A stretch of 28,372 bases of DNA from Nanobdellota archaeon (GCA_021818905.1 JAKASS010000011.1:1-28372), one strand, 5' to 3'. Positions 1-7,710 are shown, counted from the first letter of the stretch. Made by a program: numbers and translations. Notes: generated from the sequence alone by a model not told the origin.

Positions 1-421
1 ATGAAAGCGACAATAAGACCTTCAGACCGCTCATGAAGAAAGCCGCCGAAATGGTAAAGATCGATAAGATACTGGCTGATAAAGGATACGATCCGTAGAG
101 AGACCACAGGTTTTCGAGGGAGAGACTTCACGCAGGATCGATCATTCCTGCAAGGAATGAAGACGTTCCCATATGGAAAACGAAAGGCAGATGGAGGAAG
201 CTGATGAAGACGGACTTTCCATTGTCGGAATACCATAAACGAAGCCTTGTGGAGACTGTCAACTCCGTGGAGAAGCGGCTGCAGGGGAGCTATGTGTCCA
301 GCAGGAAGGGGCGGATGCAGAAGAAGGAGCTTTGTCTGGTCGACATCGTGTACGATATCCATAGATACGTCGTCCTTAAAGGCGCCATTTTTTATTTATG
401 GCTTAGGATTTCTACAGAGCC
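1..421 (+). pseudogene. IS5-like transposase, 5'-truncated by window, nonsense-mutated
   Basis: Reading frame 3 from position 3 matches the C-terminal half of the transposase at 27159-28079 almost residue for residue: SDNKTFRPLMKKAAE, then ILADKGYD, then GRWRKLMK, then the catalytic-Glu block VETVNSVEKR. The frame is broken by TAG at 96-98, where the intact copy has a serine codon, so this copy cannot make a full protein. The last ~35 residues diverge from the intact copy. The sequence AGGATTTCTACAGAGCC at 405-421 is the same terminal repeat that bounds the intact element, so the mobile DNA ends at about 421. The open frame runs on to a stop at 441-443. The N-terminal half lies outside the window. 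This is a dead IS copy, related to but not identical with the one at the other end. Confidence 0.85.
405..421 (+). repeat. IS5-like terminal inverted repeat (3' end)
   Basis: AGGATTTCTACAGAGCC is identical to the 17-bp repeat at both ends of the element at 27179-28144. It marks the downstream end of the truncated copy. Confidence 0.8.
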
Positions 422-540
422 GGGTGGGCCCCAACCGATTTAAAAGGAAATGATCATTATAGCTCTCCACATAAGTGATCCGACACCAAAATAGGGGACT
501 GGAAAGTATTTCGGGAGGTAACGTCCTTAATAATAGCATA

Positions 541-906
541 AGAGAGTGGGGGAAAGCCGAAGTCGAAGGGGAAAAGGGGCTTTCCATATGTTAGAAGAAG
601 ACGAAGGACTAGATAGTGCCGTACATGGACAACTTCCGCGTGCATAGTTCAAAGAAGGTAAAGCGCTTTCTCAAACGGTATCCTAACATCAAAGTAAGGT
701 TCTTTCCCCCTTATTCTCCATGGCTTAATCCCCAGGAATATTGGTGGAACCATATCCGCAGGAAGCTGCTTAACAACCGCTTTTTCAGATCCGCAAGGCA
801 GATGGCCTTTGCTATGGCGAGGTTCGTCAAGTCCGTATATTCGGAAGAAGTGATGAGCGTGTGCTCGCTCAATCCTCTTAGAAAGACATTAAAGAGGGGG
901 GTGTAG
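541..906 (+). pseudogene. IS630-family transposase, C-terminal fragment
   Basis: The open part (from a GTG at 616) is 96 aa and carries the end of an IS630/Tc1-type DDE domain. It has MDNFRVHSSKKV, the second catalytic Asp in the family's DN..H context, and PPYSPWLNPQEYWW, the family's NP(x)E box with the catalytic Glu. An intact IS630 transposase is over 300 aa, so the first Asp and the DNA-binding N-terminus are missing. The same frame upstream (541-615) is interrupted by TAG at 592-594 and 610-612. The GTG at 616 is therefore probably just the first usable codon after a stop, not a native start. The fragment sits directly behind the truncated IS5-like copy, so one element probably inserted into the other. 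Confidence 0.75.
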
Positions 907-927
907 GATTACTTTCGAGGATTGCTA

Positions 928-1295
928 TAATTTCAACAAATGGAAAGAACATAGAGACATAATAACAGATAGTTTATGGTATCTGCCTAAACGAGATTCA
1001 TCAGGTTTCCTGTCGGTTATCTTTTGCTCTGACTTTGTTAATCCCATTTACATTTATGTATGTTAGTTATTATATGAATAACTTTCTAACATAATATTAA
1101 AAACTATTTTATACTGAATCCTGCAAAAAATGTTCGACGAGAATTTTAATCCACCGAAAAGACAGAAACCTTGTTTCTTGAAGGGCCGCTATTTGAATAA
1201 TTACTCCTAACAAAAACGGCATGGTAAATTTAAAGCGTACAAAAGTTCTTTTTTATTCATAGTGTAACGCTACAATTTAAACGTGTGTAAAGTAT
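928..1295. repeat. 368-bp perfect direct repeat, copy 1
   Basis: Every base from 928 to 1295 recurs at 12469-12836 in the same orientation (constant offset 11541); the bases on both sides differ. No terminal inverted repeats or flanking target duplications are visible. The first ~135 bases read on the plus strand as NFNKWKEHRDIITDSLW followed by LPKRDSSG, which resembles the N-terminal part of archaeal N4/N6 DNA methylases. That reading decays and stops at a TAG near 1063. A 26-codon ATG frame follows at 1130-1210 with an AT-rich box about 25 bp upstream. The repeat is otherwise non-coding. Confidence 0.95.
1130..1210 (+). CDS. possible 26-aa leaderless microprotein or gene remnant in the repeat
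   Basis: ATG at 1130, stop TAA at 1208-1210. The peptide begins MFDENFNPPKRQKP and is basic, with one Cys. An AT-rich run (CTATTTTATAC) lies 20-30 bp upstream, where an archaeal TATA box would sit for a leaderless transcript. The only supporting facts are that spacing and the perfect conservation in the second copy (12671-12751). The conservation is weak evidence because the whole 368 bp is conserved. It may equally be the 5' stub of a lost gene. Confidence 0.2.
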   Translation: MFDENFNPPKRQKPCFLKGRYLNNYS

Positions 1296-1385
1296 AATAG
1301 TCACTCTAATTAGGGCTGACAAGTTCAACTGTTTTTGCTTACGGTGCGGTTTTGAGTGCTGATTATGGAATGCTTATTCTATATA

Positions 1386-1416
1386 TTTTATACATAAATT
1401 TTTTATACATAAATTT
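1386..1416. promoter_or_regulatory. tandem operator-like repeat before MNT/HEPN genes
   Basis: TTTTATACATAAATTT occurs twice with a 15-bp period (1386-1401 and 1401-1416). It ends 11 bp before the ATG at 1428 and overlaps the expected TATA position. Toxin-antitoxin operons are commonly autoregulated at repeats like this; that role here is inference. Confidence 0.5.
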
Positions 1417-1427
1417 ATATATGAGCC

Positions 1428-2036
1428 ATGCATCAATTAATCATGAACAAATGGAAGCAGACGATGCTAAGGGTAGAAGCATACGATGTCCTGAAAGCGG
1501 CAAAGGAAGCCCTGAACAAGTCAGAGAACAAACACCTGAGCATGAGCGATGTCATAATACTGCTTATAGGCAAAAAATTATTATTTTTGATATCGAATCC
1601 TGATGTCAGGGATTATATAGAAAAATATGTCGCAGAGCTGTCAAAGGATAAAAGGATCCTCGGGATAATTTTGTTTGGATCTGTCGCAAATGGTACATGG
1701 AACAAATACAGTGACATAGATTTATTCGTGATTGTAAAAGGAAAGCCGCTCGATATCTTACATGAAACCAACGAAATAGACAAAAAATTAAAAACACAAC
1801 AAGAAAGGCTGCTGGATCTTGGTTTTGGCTTATATATAAGTCCCTTGATAGTCGGAGTGCACCAACTTAAGGAGTTTAGACCGATTTATCTGGAAATAAT
1901 AGATAAAGGAATAATCTTATATGAAAAAGAGGCGACAATCGGCGATTTTATTAAAGACCTGCATTCTAAGATATCCTATAAACGGACGAGCATTACTGGC
2001 GGAGAAGTTTTGAGATGGAAAGAAAAGCAGCGTTAG
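1428..2036 (+). CDS. MNT-type minimal nucleotidyltransferase (antitoxin of MNT/HEPN pair)
   Basis: 202 aa. Residues 78-104 hold the nucleotidyltransferase signature: GSVANGTWNKYSDIDLF has the Gly84-Ser85 pair and the metal-binding Asp96 and Asp98. The rest of the chain is short, as in MNT proteins. Residues 14-47 (VLKAAKEALNK, then SMSDVIILL) resemble the N-terminus of archaeal VapB/DUF217 antitoxins, suggesting a DNA-binding arm fused to the NTase; this is tentative. Start: ATG 1428; in-frame ATGs at 1443 and 1461 are possible alternatives. The 3' end overlaps the HEPN gene by 22 bp, so the two are probably translationally coupled. In characterised type VII pairs MNT proteins modify HEPN toxins, for example by AMPylation. 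The expected role is to neutralise the downstream protein. Confidence 0.85.
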   Translation: MHQLIMNKWKQTMLRVEAYDVLKAAKEALNKSENKHLSMSDVIILLIGKKLLFLISNPDVRDYIEKYVAELSKDKRILGIILFGSVANGTWNKYSDIDLFVIVKGKPLDILHETNEIDKKLKTQQERLLDLGFGLYISPLIVGVHQLKEFRPIYLEIIDKGIILYEKEATIGDFIKDLHSKISYKRTSITGGEVLRWKEKQR

Positions 2037-2440
2037 ACGCATTAGATGACGCACTTAGGTGGCTAAATTCTGCAAAGCGCAGCGGGGACAGCGGAGATTA
2101 CAATTTAGGCATTTATGGATTAGAGATGTCCACAGAAATAGCTTTAAAGGGGGTATTAATTGCGCTTAAAATAGATTATCCAAAAGTACATGATATCCTC
2201 CCAGTGATACGACTAGCGATTAGAGAGCATAGTTCTAGATTACCGGGGGCATTTGTAAATAATGAATATTTTATATTGGACACGTTAAGGGAACTACTTA
2301 AGCTTAGGGGGCCCGCCGGCTACACATTTAGTTCGAATATAAAAGTGGCAGATTTGAAAGAAGATTATAAAAGATACCTCCGGGACGTTACGCAGATACT
2401 AGAGTTATGTAAAACTTCTATAGCGCTATTAAACAGATGA
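2015..2440 (+). CDS. HEPN-domain protein (probable RNase toxin partner of MNT)
   Basis: 141 aa, predicted all-helical. The N-terminus (ALDALDDALRWLNSAKRSGD...YNLGIYGLEMSTEIALKGV) is typical of the HEPN fold (PF05168-type): an early helix with Arg/Trp, then a helix where the chain bundles. KVHDI at 57-61 is the usual second motif. R66-x5-H72 fits the RX4-6H pattern of HEPN RNases, so the protein could be catalytically active. It starts 22 bp inside the MNT gene. Downstream on the same strand there is no further gene, only a hairpin (2508-2531). The class is clear; whether it is a toxin or a housekeeping sensor is inferred from the pairing. Confidence 0.82.
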   Translation: MERKAALDALDDALRWLNSAKRSGDSGDYNLGIYGLEMSTEIALKGVLIALKIDYPKVHDILPVIRLAIREHSSRLPGAFVNNEYFILDTLRELLKLRGPAGYTFSSNIKVADLKEDYKRYLRDVTQILELCKTSIALLNR

Positions 2441-2485
2441 TGGCAAAAAGAGGATGCGATTTTAGACCGATTTATGTGACCTCCT

Positions 2486-2506
2486 CCCGCCTCTAAAGAG
2501 TGTGGG
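2486..2506 (-). repeat. 21-bp hairpin repeat, copy 1 (IS200/IS605 end-like)
   Basis: A 21-bp sequence (on plus, CCCGCCTCTAAAGAGTGTGG plus G) is identical at 4537-4557, same orientation. It folds into a hairpin with CTCT/AGAG and CCC/GGG stems. On the minus strand it reads CCCACACTCTTTAGAGGCGG and in both copies is followed within about 8 bp by CACAT. The layout resembles right ends of TnpB-bearing IS200/IS605 elements, but no tnpB is in the window. Confidence 0.6.
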
Positions 2507-2507
2507 C

Positions 2508-2531
2508 TTCCGCAGCGAGCCGCTGCCGGAA
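2508..2531. terminator. GC-rich hairpin between convergent genes
   Basis: TTCCGCAGCG, loop AGC, CGCTGCCGGAA forms a ~10-bp stem with one bulged C. It lies between the 3' ends of the plus-strand HEPN gene and the minus-strand wHTH gene. There is no T-run, so a bacterial-type terminator is not assured; it may stabilise either transcript end. Confidence 0.35.
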
Positions 2532-2610
2532 TGGTTCCTGATTCATAGTTTCATAGCTCATAGACCTGACTAAGATCTTCATCTTCGCAAGTTCCACCGC
2601 CAGAGGATGA

Positions 2611-3129
2611 TCACACTGTTGTGGATAATCTTCTATTCAAAAGAGCATACAAAATCAGCATTGCTACGCCCACAAATAAAACTGCTATCGAAAGTGACAA
2701 GATCGGGGTGTAGATCAAAGGACTTTGAGACACCTGTGGCAATCCGCCAGCCGAGACGGCACCTGCTACGACGGGGCCGATTTGCTGGACCATGACATTG
2801 TACGCTAAGATTATAGCTGCAAGCGACATCAAAACGACCGCCAACGGCAGTATTATTGTTATCTTTTTTGACGAGTCGGCCAGCGCCTTTCCTTTATCGG
2901 AGAGGGTATAAAAAACGTATTTTCTGTCGTTTACGGACAATTTTACAACAAATCCGTTCAGCATCAGAAGATTCAGATGCTCGATAACGGTGGGTGTGCT
3001 CTTCTTGAGCTCAGCGGCTATGTCTGAAGGCGTTTTCGGCTTGCTGGCTATGGATCTTATTATTTTAAGACGCTGGGAGCTGGACAGGGCTTTCAAATCT
3101 TTTTCACCGAGCTCGATGTGGTCTTCCAT
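2611..3129 (-). CDS. membrane-anchored winged-helix (ArsR-like) transcriptional regulator
   Basis: 172 aa. Residues ~10-85 form a winged helix-turn-helix: helix SSQRLKIIRSIASKPKTP, recognition helix around SDIAAELKKSTPTVIEHLNLL, and a wing at DRKYVFYTLSDKG. Two hydrophobic helices follow: residues ~90-110 (ILPLAVVLMSLAAIILAY) and ~142-165 (ILSLSIAVLFVGVAMLILYAL). The DNA-binding domain would face the cytoplasm and the loop between helices the outside, an arrangement common in archaeal one-component regulators. It follows the 435-aa surface protein after 31 bp on the same strand, probably as one operon, and may report on or regulate that envelope protein. Confidence 0.75.
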   Translation of the reverse strand: MEDHIELGEKDLKALSSSQRLKIIRSIASKPKTPSDIAAELKKSTPTVIEHLNLLMLNGFVVKLSVNDRKYVFYTLSDKGKALADSSKKITIILPLAVVLMSLAAIILAYNVMVQQIGPVVAGAVSAGGLPQVSQSPLIYTPILSLSIAVLFVGVAMLILYALLNRRLSTTV

Positions 3130-3160
3130 AATTCGTATAGCGCATTGTACTATTTGCTCA

Positions 3161-4468
3161 TTAAGAAAATTGTGTTATGCTAAGACTTCCGTTATAAGGG
3201 GCATCACCGATAGTCAAGAGCGCATAATATTGATAAGAGCACGGAAACTGTCCTGAAACTTCTGGATATATCCAATAGGTTCCTGGGATTGCGCTTGAAG
3301 CCACATTGAAAGTCGTATCAAATGTTCCGGACTGATCTGCTGACAGCGACCTCCATCTCGGATTAACTGATGTGGTTATTCCTGGATGTAAAATATAAAC
3401 AGGTAGTCCCATTGAAAATGTCGCGTTAATAACGCCTGAGTGGTTTGAAACGCGGAGCGCGGATATGTTAAGAAAGCCGTTTTCGTAGCTTAAAAACTCT
3501 GATATATTGCTAGGTATATCTCCGCTGAAATTCACCGATATCGGCATCTGTCTAAAAGAAGAAAGGGCGGGAATAGTCAATTCCGATTCGAAACCGTTCT
3601 TTGGAATGGACGCCTGGCTTCTACCCTTTACTTCGCCGGATGCGATATTATACGTAGTATTCCGTCCAGCCAAACTGTAATTTATCGCTGCATAAAATGA
3701 ATAGTTTCCAACATTGCTGGCGCACGCATTACCCGCAAAGGAAAATAGCTTTGATTCGCCGATCAATAGTGTACCATTCTGAACGGGAAGCAGAGAGAGA
3801 TTCGAACGTATTATTGACCCGTTATTTTCAGTTAGATAAAGGTAGGCACTGGCATTGTTTATATTAACGTTCTCCCCTAGAACATTTTCAATAGATATAT
3901 TAAATTTATTCTTGCCACAACTTGCCTGAATAGGTGCCTGAGTAGGGATTAATCCCGCAAATCCAGTAATTATGGGGGCGTTTGCAATACAGGCACCGGC
4001 GAATCCGTTGACGCAATATCTTCCAGTAACATTAGTTATGTTCGTATATGGCAACAGAGTGTCATAGCCGTTCTTGGCTATCGTCTGATTAGTAGCAGAA
4101 TAAAATCCGAAACCGTTTGTGTCTGTTATATTCATATGTGATAGATTTGTGTATCGTGTAGAGTTTCCGCCCACTATTTTCCTAGTGACATTTAGCGTTA
4201 TCGAACCCGAATCACTGGGAGATACGACATAGTCTTTATATCCAGAAACGTTGTAAATGCCGAATCCGGTGCTCGAGAGCGTGCTTATAACAGAATACAC
4301 CTCTCCGTAAACCAATGCTGGGCATCCGGAAACGCTAAAGGACAGGTTTCCTGGTCGTACGGCTGTAATTGCTAGAACGGTAACTTTTTGGGATTGGTGC
4401 ACATAAAAATAAGACACGAGTACGGCTGCGACTATGACGATCACGGTTATAAGCACCAAATTGTTCAT
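3161..4468 (-). CDS. secreted or membrane-anchored surface glycoprotein of unknown function
   Basis: 435 aa. One N-terminal hydrophobic segment (LVLITVIVIVAAVLVSYFYV, residues 4-23) acts as signal anchor. The remainder is beta-rich, Ser/Thr/Asn-rich and contains many N-x-S/T sequons, as in extracytoplasmic archaeal glycoproteins. A few spaced cysteines could form disulfides. I recognise no catalytic motif and no named family. The regulator 31 bp downstream is co-directional. The upstream 208 bp carries a hairpin repeat (4537-4557) and a possible TATA element (CTTTAAAG) 25-30 bp before the ATG. An S-layer or pilus-associated role is possible but unsupported. Confidence 0.7.
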   Translation of the reverse strand: MNNLVLITVIVIVAAVLVSYFYVHQSQKVTVLAITAVRPGNLSFSVSGCPALVYGEVYSVISTLSSTGFGIYNVSGYKDYVVSPSDSGSITLNVTRKIVGGNSTRYTNLSHMNITDTNGFGFYSATNQTIAKNGYDTLLPYTNITNVTGRYCVNGFAGACIANAPIITGFAGLIPTQAPIQASCGKNKFNISIENVLGENVNINNASAYLYLTENNGSIIRSNLSLLPVQNGTLLIGESKLFSFAGNACASNVGNYSFYAAINYSLAGRNTTYNIASGEVKGRSQASIPKNGFESELTIPALSSFRQMPISVNFSGDIPSNISEFLSYENGFLNISALRVSNHSGVINATFSMGLPVYILHPGITTSVNPRWRSLSADQSGTFDTTFNVASSAIPGTYWIYPEVSGQFPCSYQYYALLTIGDAPYNGSLSITQFS

Positions 4469-4536
4469 GTATCATATATGCTCTAAAAAGCTTTAAAGAC
4501 TATGTTTTTGTTAGGGAATTTCCTAATGTGGCGCCC

Positions 4537-4557
4537 CCCGCCTCTAAAGAGTGTGGG
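4537..4557 (-). repeat. 21-bp hairpin repeat, copy 2 (IS200/IS605 end-like)
   Basis: Identical to 2486-2506. Here it lies 120 bp beyond the stop of the cytochrome b gene; copy 1 lies 105 bp beyond the stop of the wHTH gene, both on the minus strand. It could be a remnant of a mobile end or a shared 3'-end signal. Confidence 0.6.
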
Positions 4558-4676
4558 TTTTCCAGCTCACGTTTGATAAGCTTGCTCTACACGGCAGTCA
4601 AGACTTGTCATATCCTACTTGTAAAATGAGCGTGCTATTATCTTCATGTATCTAGGATCAATGCCATGTATCAAAT

Positions 4677-6119
4677 TTACTTGTGCTTCTTTCTCTGTTC
4701 GGGATTCGTGAACCTGTTCCAAAACAGCTTATGCAGTTTAAGCTTATCGGGCAGCTTCCTAAGACCAGGTATGAACGGCAAGAACATGAGTGTCAAAAAC
4801 ATTAAAAATGTGACCGTGCCGTTCTCGATGTCATTCCACCACGGTATGTTGGATGTGGCTATCTCCATATAATCATAAGGCGCAAGCCAGTATTGCAGTG
4901 CCCAAGGTGGTGCGCCCACTTCTAGCATGCCCCATTCCGACGGGTCAAGCCCATAGTCGTAAGATGTGGAATTTAGGACTCCCGTATCGAAAAGAAAACG
5001 TATAACGTACGTGTTATCGAGCCCGCTGCTCTCTTCGCTCTGCAATATCGGTTGATACACCCCTTTCTGTGCCATCGCTGTAAGCTGTGAGGCCATCGAT
5101 ATCATGGGGTTTGTGGAATTAAGTCCTCCGGATATCGACCCGTTGTTCCCAAAGTAGGAATATGCCTGCACTAGCGTATTGTCCCGCGCGGATGCGTTTT
5201 CCGCAAAGAAAAGCGCCGCTTCGTTGGTAGAATCCGTGAGGTTCAAATAGGTGTAATAAGGAGTAAGAACGTACACGTTCCTTGTACTAAACGTGTAAGG
5301 ATTTATAGTATCGAGATATGTAGCGGTATCCGAGGAGAAGTTAAACTCGTTTAGAAAGGTCGTCGCCGTTGCCTGAGGCTTTGTAGTCGCAGCCTGGCTT
5401 ATAGTCAGAGGGGGTATGTATGGAGAACTAAATAAAATGGAAAAAGCAAGCACTATTATAAAAATATACAGCATCCTCCTGTACATGCTCGAGTGGTCCG
5501 CTGCGACCATTTTGTAAGGTATGTCTTTTCTGTAAGGCTTGCTTATACCTTGCCGCTTTACCATGAAGAAGTGCAAAGCCATTAAAAGAACTAGTATCAT
5601 CGGTATTATCGCAACGTGCCAGCCGAAGACGGCGCCCTGGTTCAATGGGTTGATCCAGAATCCCAGCCCCATGCCGTTCCAGAGATCTGCGCCGGCCTTC
5701 GCGTTCCATTGTGAGACTAACCCCCCGCCGAACCCCACTCCAAAGGCGAACTGCAGCAAAACTAGAAGCAGCATCGCGCTACCGACCATCCATATGAGTC
5801 TCTTTTTCTTAAAAGCCGACGTTGAAAAGTTCACGAACAAATGTACAAACATCAAAGTTATGAAAGCCTCGGCTGCCCACAGGTGAATGCTTCTAATAAA
5901 AGTACCGACTGGGTTTAAGTTCCACCAATACGGACCGAAAATCACCATTATTATACCGGTTATCGCCAATATCACGAACAACTCGAGTAAGTATACTCCT
6001 ATCGTAAAGAAGAAACTGTTACCGTATGAAGGTACTTTGCTTATGTAAACCTGATCGTGTACCACGTCTTTTAGCGGCTTGAAAAGCTCCTTAAGCTTCT
6101 TGAACAATGAATTTTTCAT
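4677..6119 (-). CDS. b-type cytochrome (cytochrome b/b6 family) quinol-oxidising subunit
   Basis: 480 aa from the ATG at 6119. The first four membrane helices carry two His pairs: H79 (RSIHLWAAE) and H93 (VHLFVNF), H168 (GWHVAI) and H183 (ALHFF). They match the bis-His haem b ligands, with 13 and 14 residues between partners as in cytochrome b6. A fifth helix follows at ~215-235, then a ~190-residue Asn-rich extracytoplasmic domain, PPWALQYW (possible counterpart of the PEWY quinol-site motif) and a C-terminal helix. The frame also opens at a TTG (6143), but the ATG starts the conserved amphipathic N-terminus. No Rieske or cytochrome c gene is adjacent, so partners must be encoded elsewhere, or this is a divergent quinone/b-haem enzyme of the acidophile SoxN/CbsA type. 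Confidence 0.88.
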   Translation of the reverse strand: MKNSLFKKLKELFKPLKDVVHDQVYISKVPSYGNSFFFTIGVYLLELFVILAITGIIMVIFGPYWWNLNPVGTFIRSIHLWAAEAFITLMFVHLFVNFSTSAFKKKRLIWMVGSAMLLLVLLQFAFGVGFGGGLVSQWNAKAGADLWNGMGLGFWINPLNQGAVFGWHVAIIPMILVLLMALHFFMVKRQGISKPYRKDIPYKMVAADHSSMYRRMLYIFIIVLAFSILFSSPYIPPLTISQAATTKPQATATTFLNEFNFSSDTATYLDTINPYTFSTRNVYVLTPYYTYLNLTDSTNEAALFFAENASARDNTLVQAYSYFGNNGSISGGLNSTNPMISMASQLTAMAQKGVYQPILQSEESSGLDNTYVIRFLFDTGVLNSTSYDYGLDPSEWGMLEVGAPPWALQYWLAPYDYMEIATSNIPWWNDIENGTVTFLMFLTLMFLPFIPGLRKLPDKLKLHKLFWNRFTNPEQRKKHK

Positions 6120-6158
6120 GTTAAAATTAAAAACTGCCCACAATATTATTATTGTATT

Positions 6159-6180
6159 TTGTGTTTTTATCTATAAATAA
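6159..6180 (-). promoter_or_regulatory. TATA-type promoter of cytochrome b
   Basis: On the minus strand ATTTATAGATAAAAACACAA lies upstream of the cytochrome gene. ATAAAAACACAA is also present before the DoxD-like gene (13725-13736). Confidence 0.4.
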
Positions 6181-6204
6181 TGCCGTTATGTGAAATAGCG
6201 GGGG

Positions 6205-6233
6205 CTAAAATCTCGGAAAAAATGTGATTTTAG
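6205..6233. other. hairpin downstream of the ISAzo13-like fragment
   Basis: CTAAAATC (6205-6212) and GATTTTAG (6226-6233) form an 8-bp stem with a 13-nt loop. It could be part of an IS end or a terminator for the minus-strand transposase fragment. Confidence 0.25.
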
Positions 6234-6255
6234 AGAGCACCATAAAATAAACTGA

Positions 6256-6447
6256 TTAATTTAGCGTGTAATTCCAGTTAGGATTAGTACGATGGGGTGT
6301 GATTTTTACCGTCTCAAATTCGTCATCATCGATTTTTCGGACTGTTTCATACACTTTCTTGCCCAATTTTGCGGATATCCTCAATCCTTTTTTAGTGGTC
6401 GTACCTTCGATTAGATTTAATATTATTTCATAAGTTCTGAGTGAGGT
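6256..6447 (-). pseudogene. ISAzo13-family transposase, C-terminal fragment
   Basis: The minus-strand frame ending at TAA 6256-6258 reads TYEIILNLIEGTTTKKGLRI, then ISAKLGKKVY, then PNWNYTLN. That is the characteristic C-terminus of ISAzo13/Rhodopirellula-type transposases (TYE.I..LI..TTTK.GL, then a final WNYT.). Only about 60 residues remain of a family that usually exceeds 350. The fragment ends at its upstream side where the promoter of the SDR gene begins, so the SDR or its promoter was juxtaposed after the element broke. No start codon or full domain is left. The stretch 6144-6491 has no other gene. Confidence 0.6.
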
Positions 6448-6491
6448 ACAGGAAGCATAAACTTTTATCCCTAATCTACACTATTGTACTT

Positions 6492-7214
6492 ATGGGAGAA
6501 AAAACTGCAATAGTCACTGGAGGAAGTAAAGGGATAGGCAGAGCTATAGCCGAAGAACTGGCAGGGATGGGCTATAATTTGGTGCTTGTAGCTAAAGATA
6601 AAAAGGGACTTAAGAAGACAGCTGAAGAAATTCGGAAGAAGTGTAAAAGAAATATGGAAATCTTCCCATGCGATCTGTCAAGTACAAAAGAAATTGATTC
6701 TTTTATAAAATTCTGTGCAACGTTGGAAATAATACCGGATGTATTGGTGAACAATGCCGGCACATTTATCGGAGGCACTACAGAGGATGCAAGTCTTGAA
6801 TCATACGACAAACTGCAATCAATAAATATAAGAGGTATGTTTTATTTGACTCAAAAGCTGATCCCCTTGATTAAGAAGAGCCAAGTAAAGAGAATAGTGT
6901 TAATTTCCTCAGTGCGAGCTTTGGATCAATACCCCGACGGCGAAGGAGGCGCCCTTTATGCAATCTCTAAGTGGGCTTTACGCGGATGGGCAAGATCGAT
7001 GAGAGAAGAACTAAGGAAATATAAAATAGGGGTTACAGTAATCTATCCCGGCGCAGTTTTTACTGATATTTGGAAAGGAACCAAAACAGCAAAGGGGGAG
7101 TTCATAGATCCGAAGGACGTAGCTAAAGCAGTTGGAGCCACTCTAAGCATTGGTTCACAGACGGTAATAGAGGAACTTGTGATAATGCCCCTGGCTGGTA
7201 ACATCATTGAGTGA
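6492..7214 (+). CDS. short-chain dehydrogenase/reductase (SDR)
   Basis: 240 aa, full length for a classical SDR. TGGSKGIG at 9-16 is the Rossmann dinucleotide motif, NNAG at 87-90 the structural motif, and the catalytic set is Ser139/140, Tyr156 and Lys160 (YAISK). An NAD(P)-dependent oxidoreductase is certain; the substrate is not. The frame is open from a GTG at 6441, but the ATG at 6492 begins the Rossmann strand directly and has a TATA-like CTTTTATC about 25 bp upstream, fitting a leaderless start. The gene overlaps the start of the broken flavin oxidoreductase gene, so the two once formed an operon. Confidence 0.9.
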   Translation: MGEKTAIVTGGSKGIGRAIAEELAGMGYNLVLVAKDKKGLKKTAEEIRKKCKRNMEIFPCDLSSTKEIDSFIKFCATLEIIPDVLVNNAGTFIGGTTEDASLESYDKLQSINIRGMFYLTQKLIPLIKKSQVKRIVLISSVRALDQYPDGEGGALYAISKWALRGWARSMREELRKYKIGVTVIYPGAVFTDIWKGTKTAKGEFIDPKDVAKAVGATLSIGSQTVIEELVIMPLAGNIIE

Positions 7215-7710
7215 GCTCGCGGAGGATCCAAAAACGTTCGGCTGGAAGAAATATATCACAGAGTGCCTTAATTCAACCGGCTTCTGCACCGTTGCTACAA
7301 GAGAAGAAAACGGAGTTTAGGTTAATCCCGTATATTTTACTTACGATGACAAGTTTAACATTTATTATATATCACAGCCAAATTCTAGGCACATGATTAA
7401 TACAAGGAAAGACAGCAGATGTTCGCTAGCAATCTACAGCACTCACTTCACTCCAGACGGGGGTGTATGGGGTGTGTACGTTGAAGGCAACGCAGTAATC
7501 ATTCCTGATGAAGAGGTGAAAAACGCATACAATGTCTATTTCAAAAGAAGATTCCCGGAGACAGGAAAAAGTGAGAGTCCACCAGCAATTCACAAGGGCG
7601 AAGGAGCAGCGTGGAAATTTGTTAAAATAATCCCATCTCACATCTACTATTTTGATACCAGATTCTTTGATGAAGTAAGACAAGAAGTACCCATGAGTGA
7701 GCTGAAATGA
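7207..7710 (+). pseudogene. pyridoxamine 5'-phosphate oxidase-like FMN protein with internal amber codon
   Basis: Frame 1 gives a continuous PPOX/flavin-reductase-like split barrel if TAG 7318-7320 is read through: FCTVATREENGV-stop-VNPVYFTYDD, then FNIYYISQPNSRHMINTRKD, GVYVEGNAVII and WKFVKIIPSHIYYFD. In this family the stop position is normally Trp (TGG), so a single G-to-A change explains it. Probable start TTG 7207 inside the SDR gene; the 3' part has its own ATG at 7393. TAG ends several other genes in the window, so reassignment is unlikely. The stop overlaps the ATG of the next frame (ATGA, 7707-7710), showing an original SDR-PPOX-deacetylase operon. Confidence 0.75.

Noticed and set aside
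1352-1603. 83-aa plus-strand frame overlapping the MNT gene
   Set aside because: It lies in another frame of the clear nucleotidyltransferase gene and its promoter; composition is low complexity.
5428-5886. Frames of 93 and 115 aa inside cytochrome b
   Set aside because: Shadows of the cytochrome gene, whose haem ligands and helices fix the coding frame.
96-7320. TAG reassignment to explain the internal TAGs at 96-98 and 7318-7320
   Set aside because: Several apparently intact genes here stop at TAG (for example 2034-2036 and 15418-15420), and the TAG at 96-98 replaces a serine while the other replaces a tryptophan.
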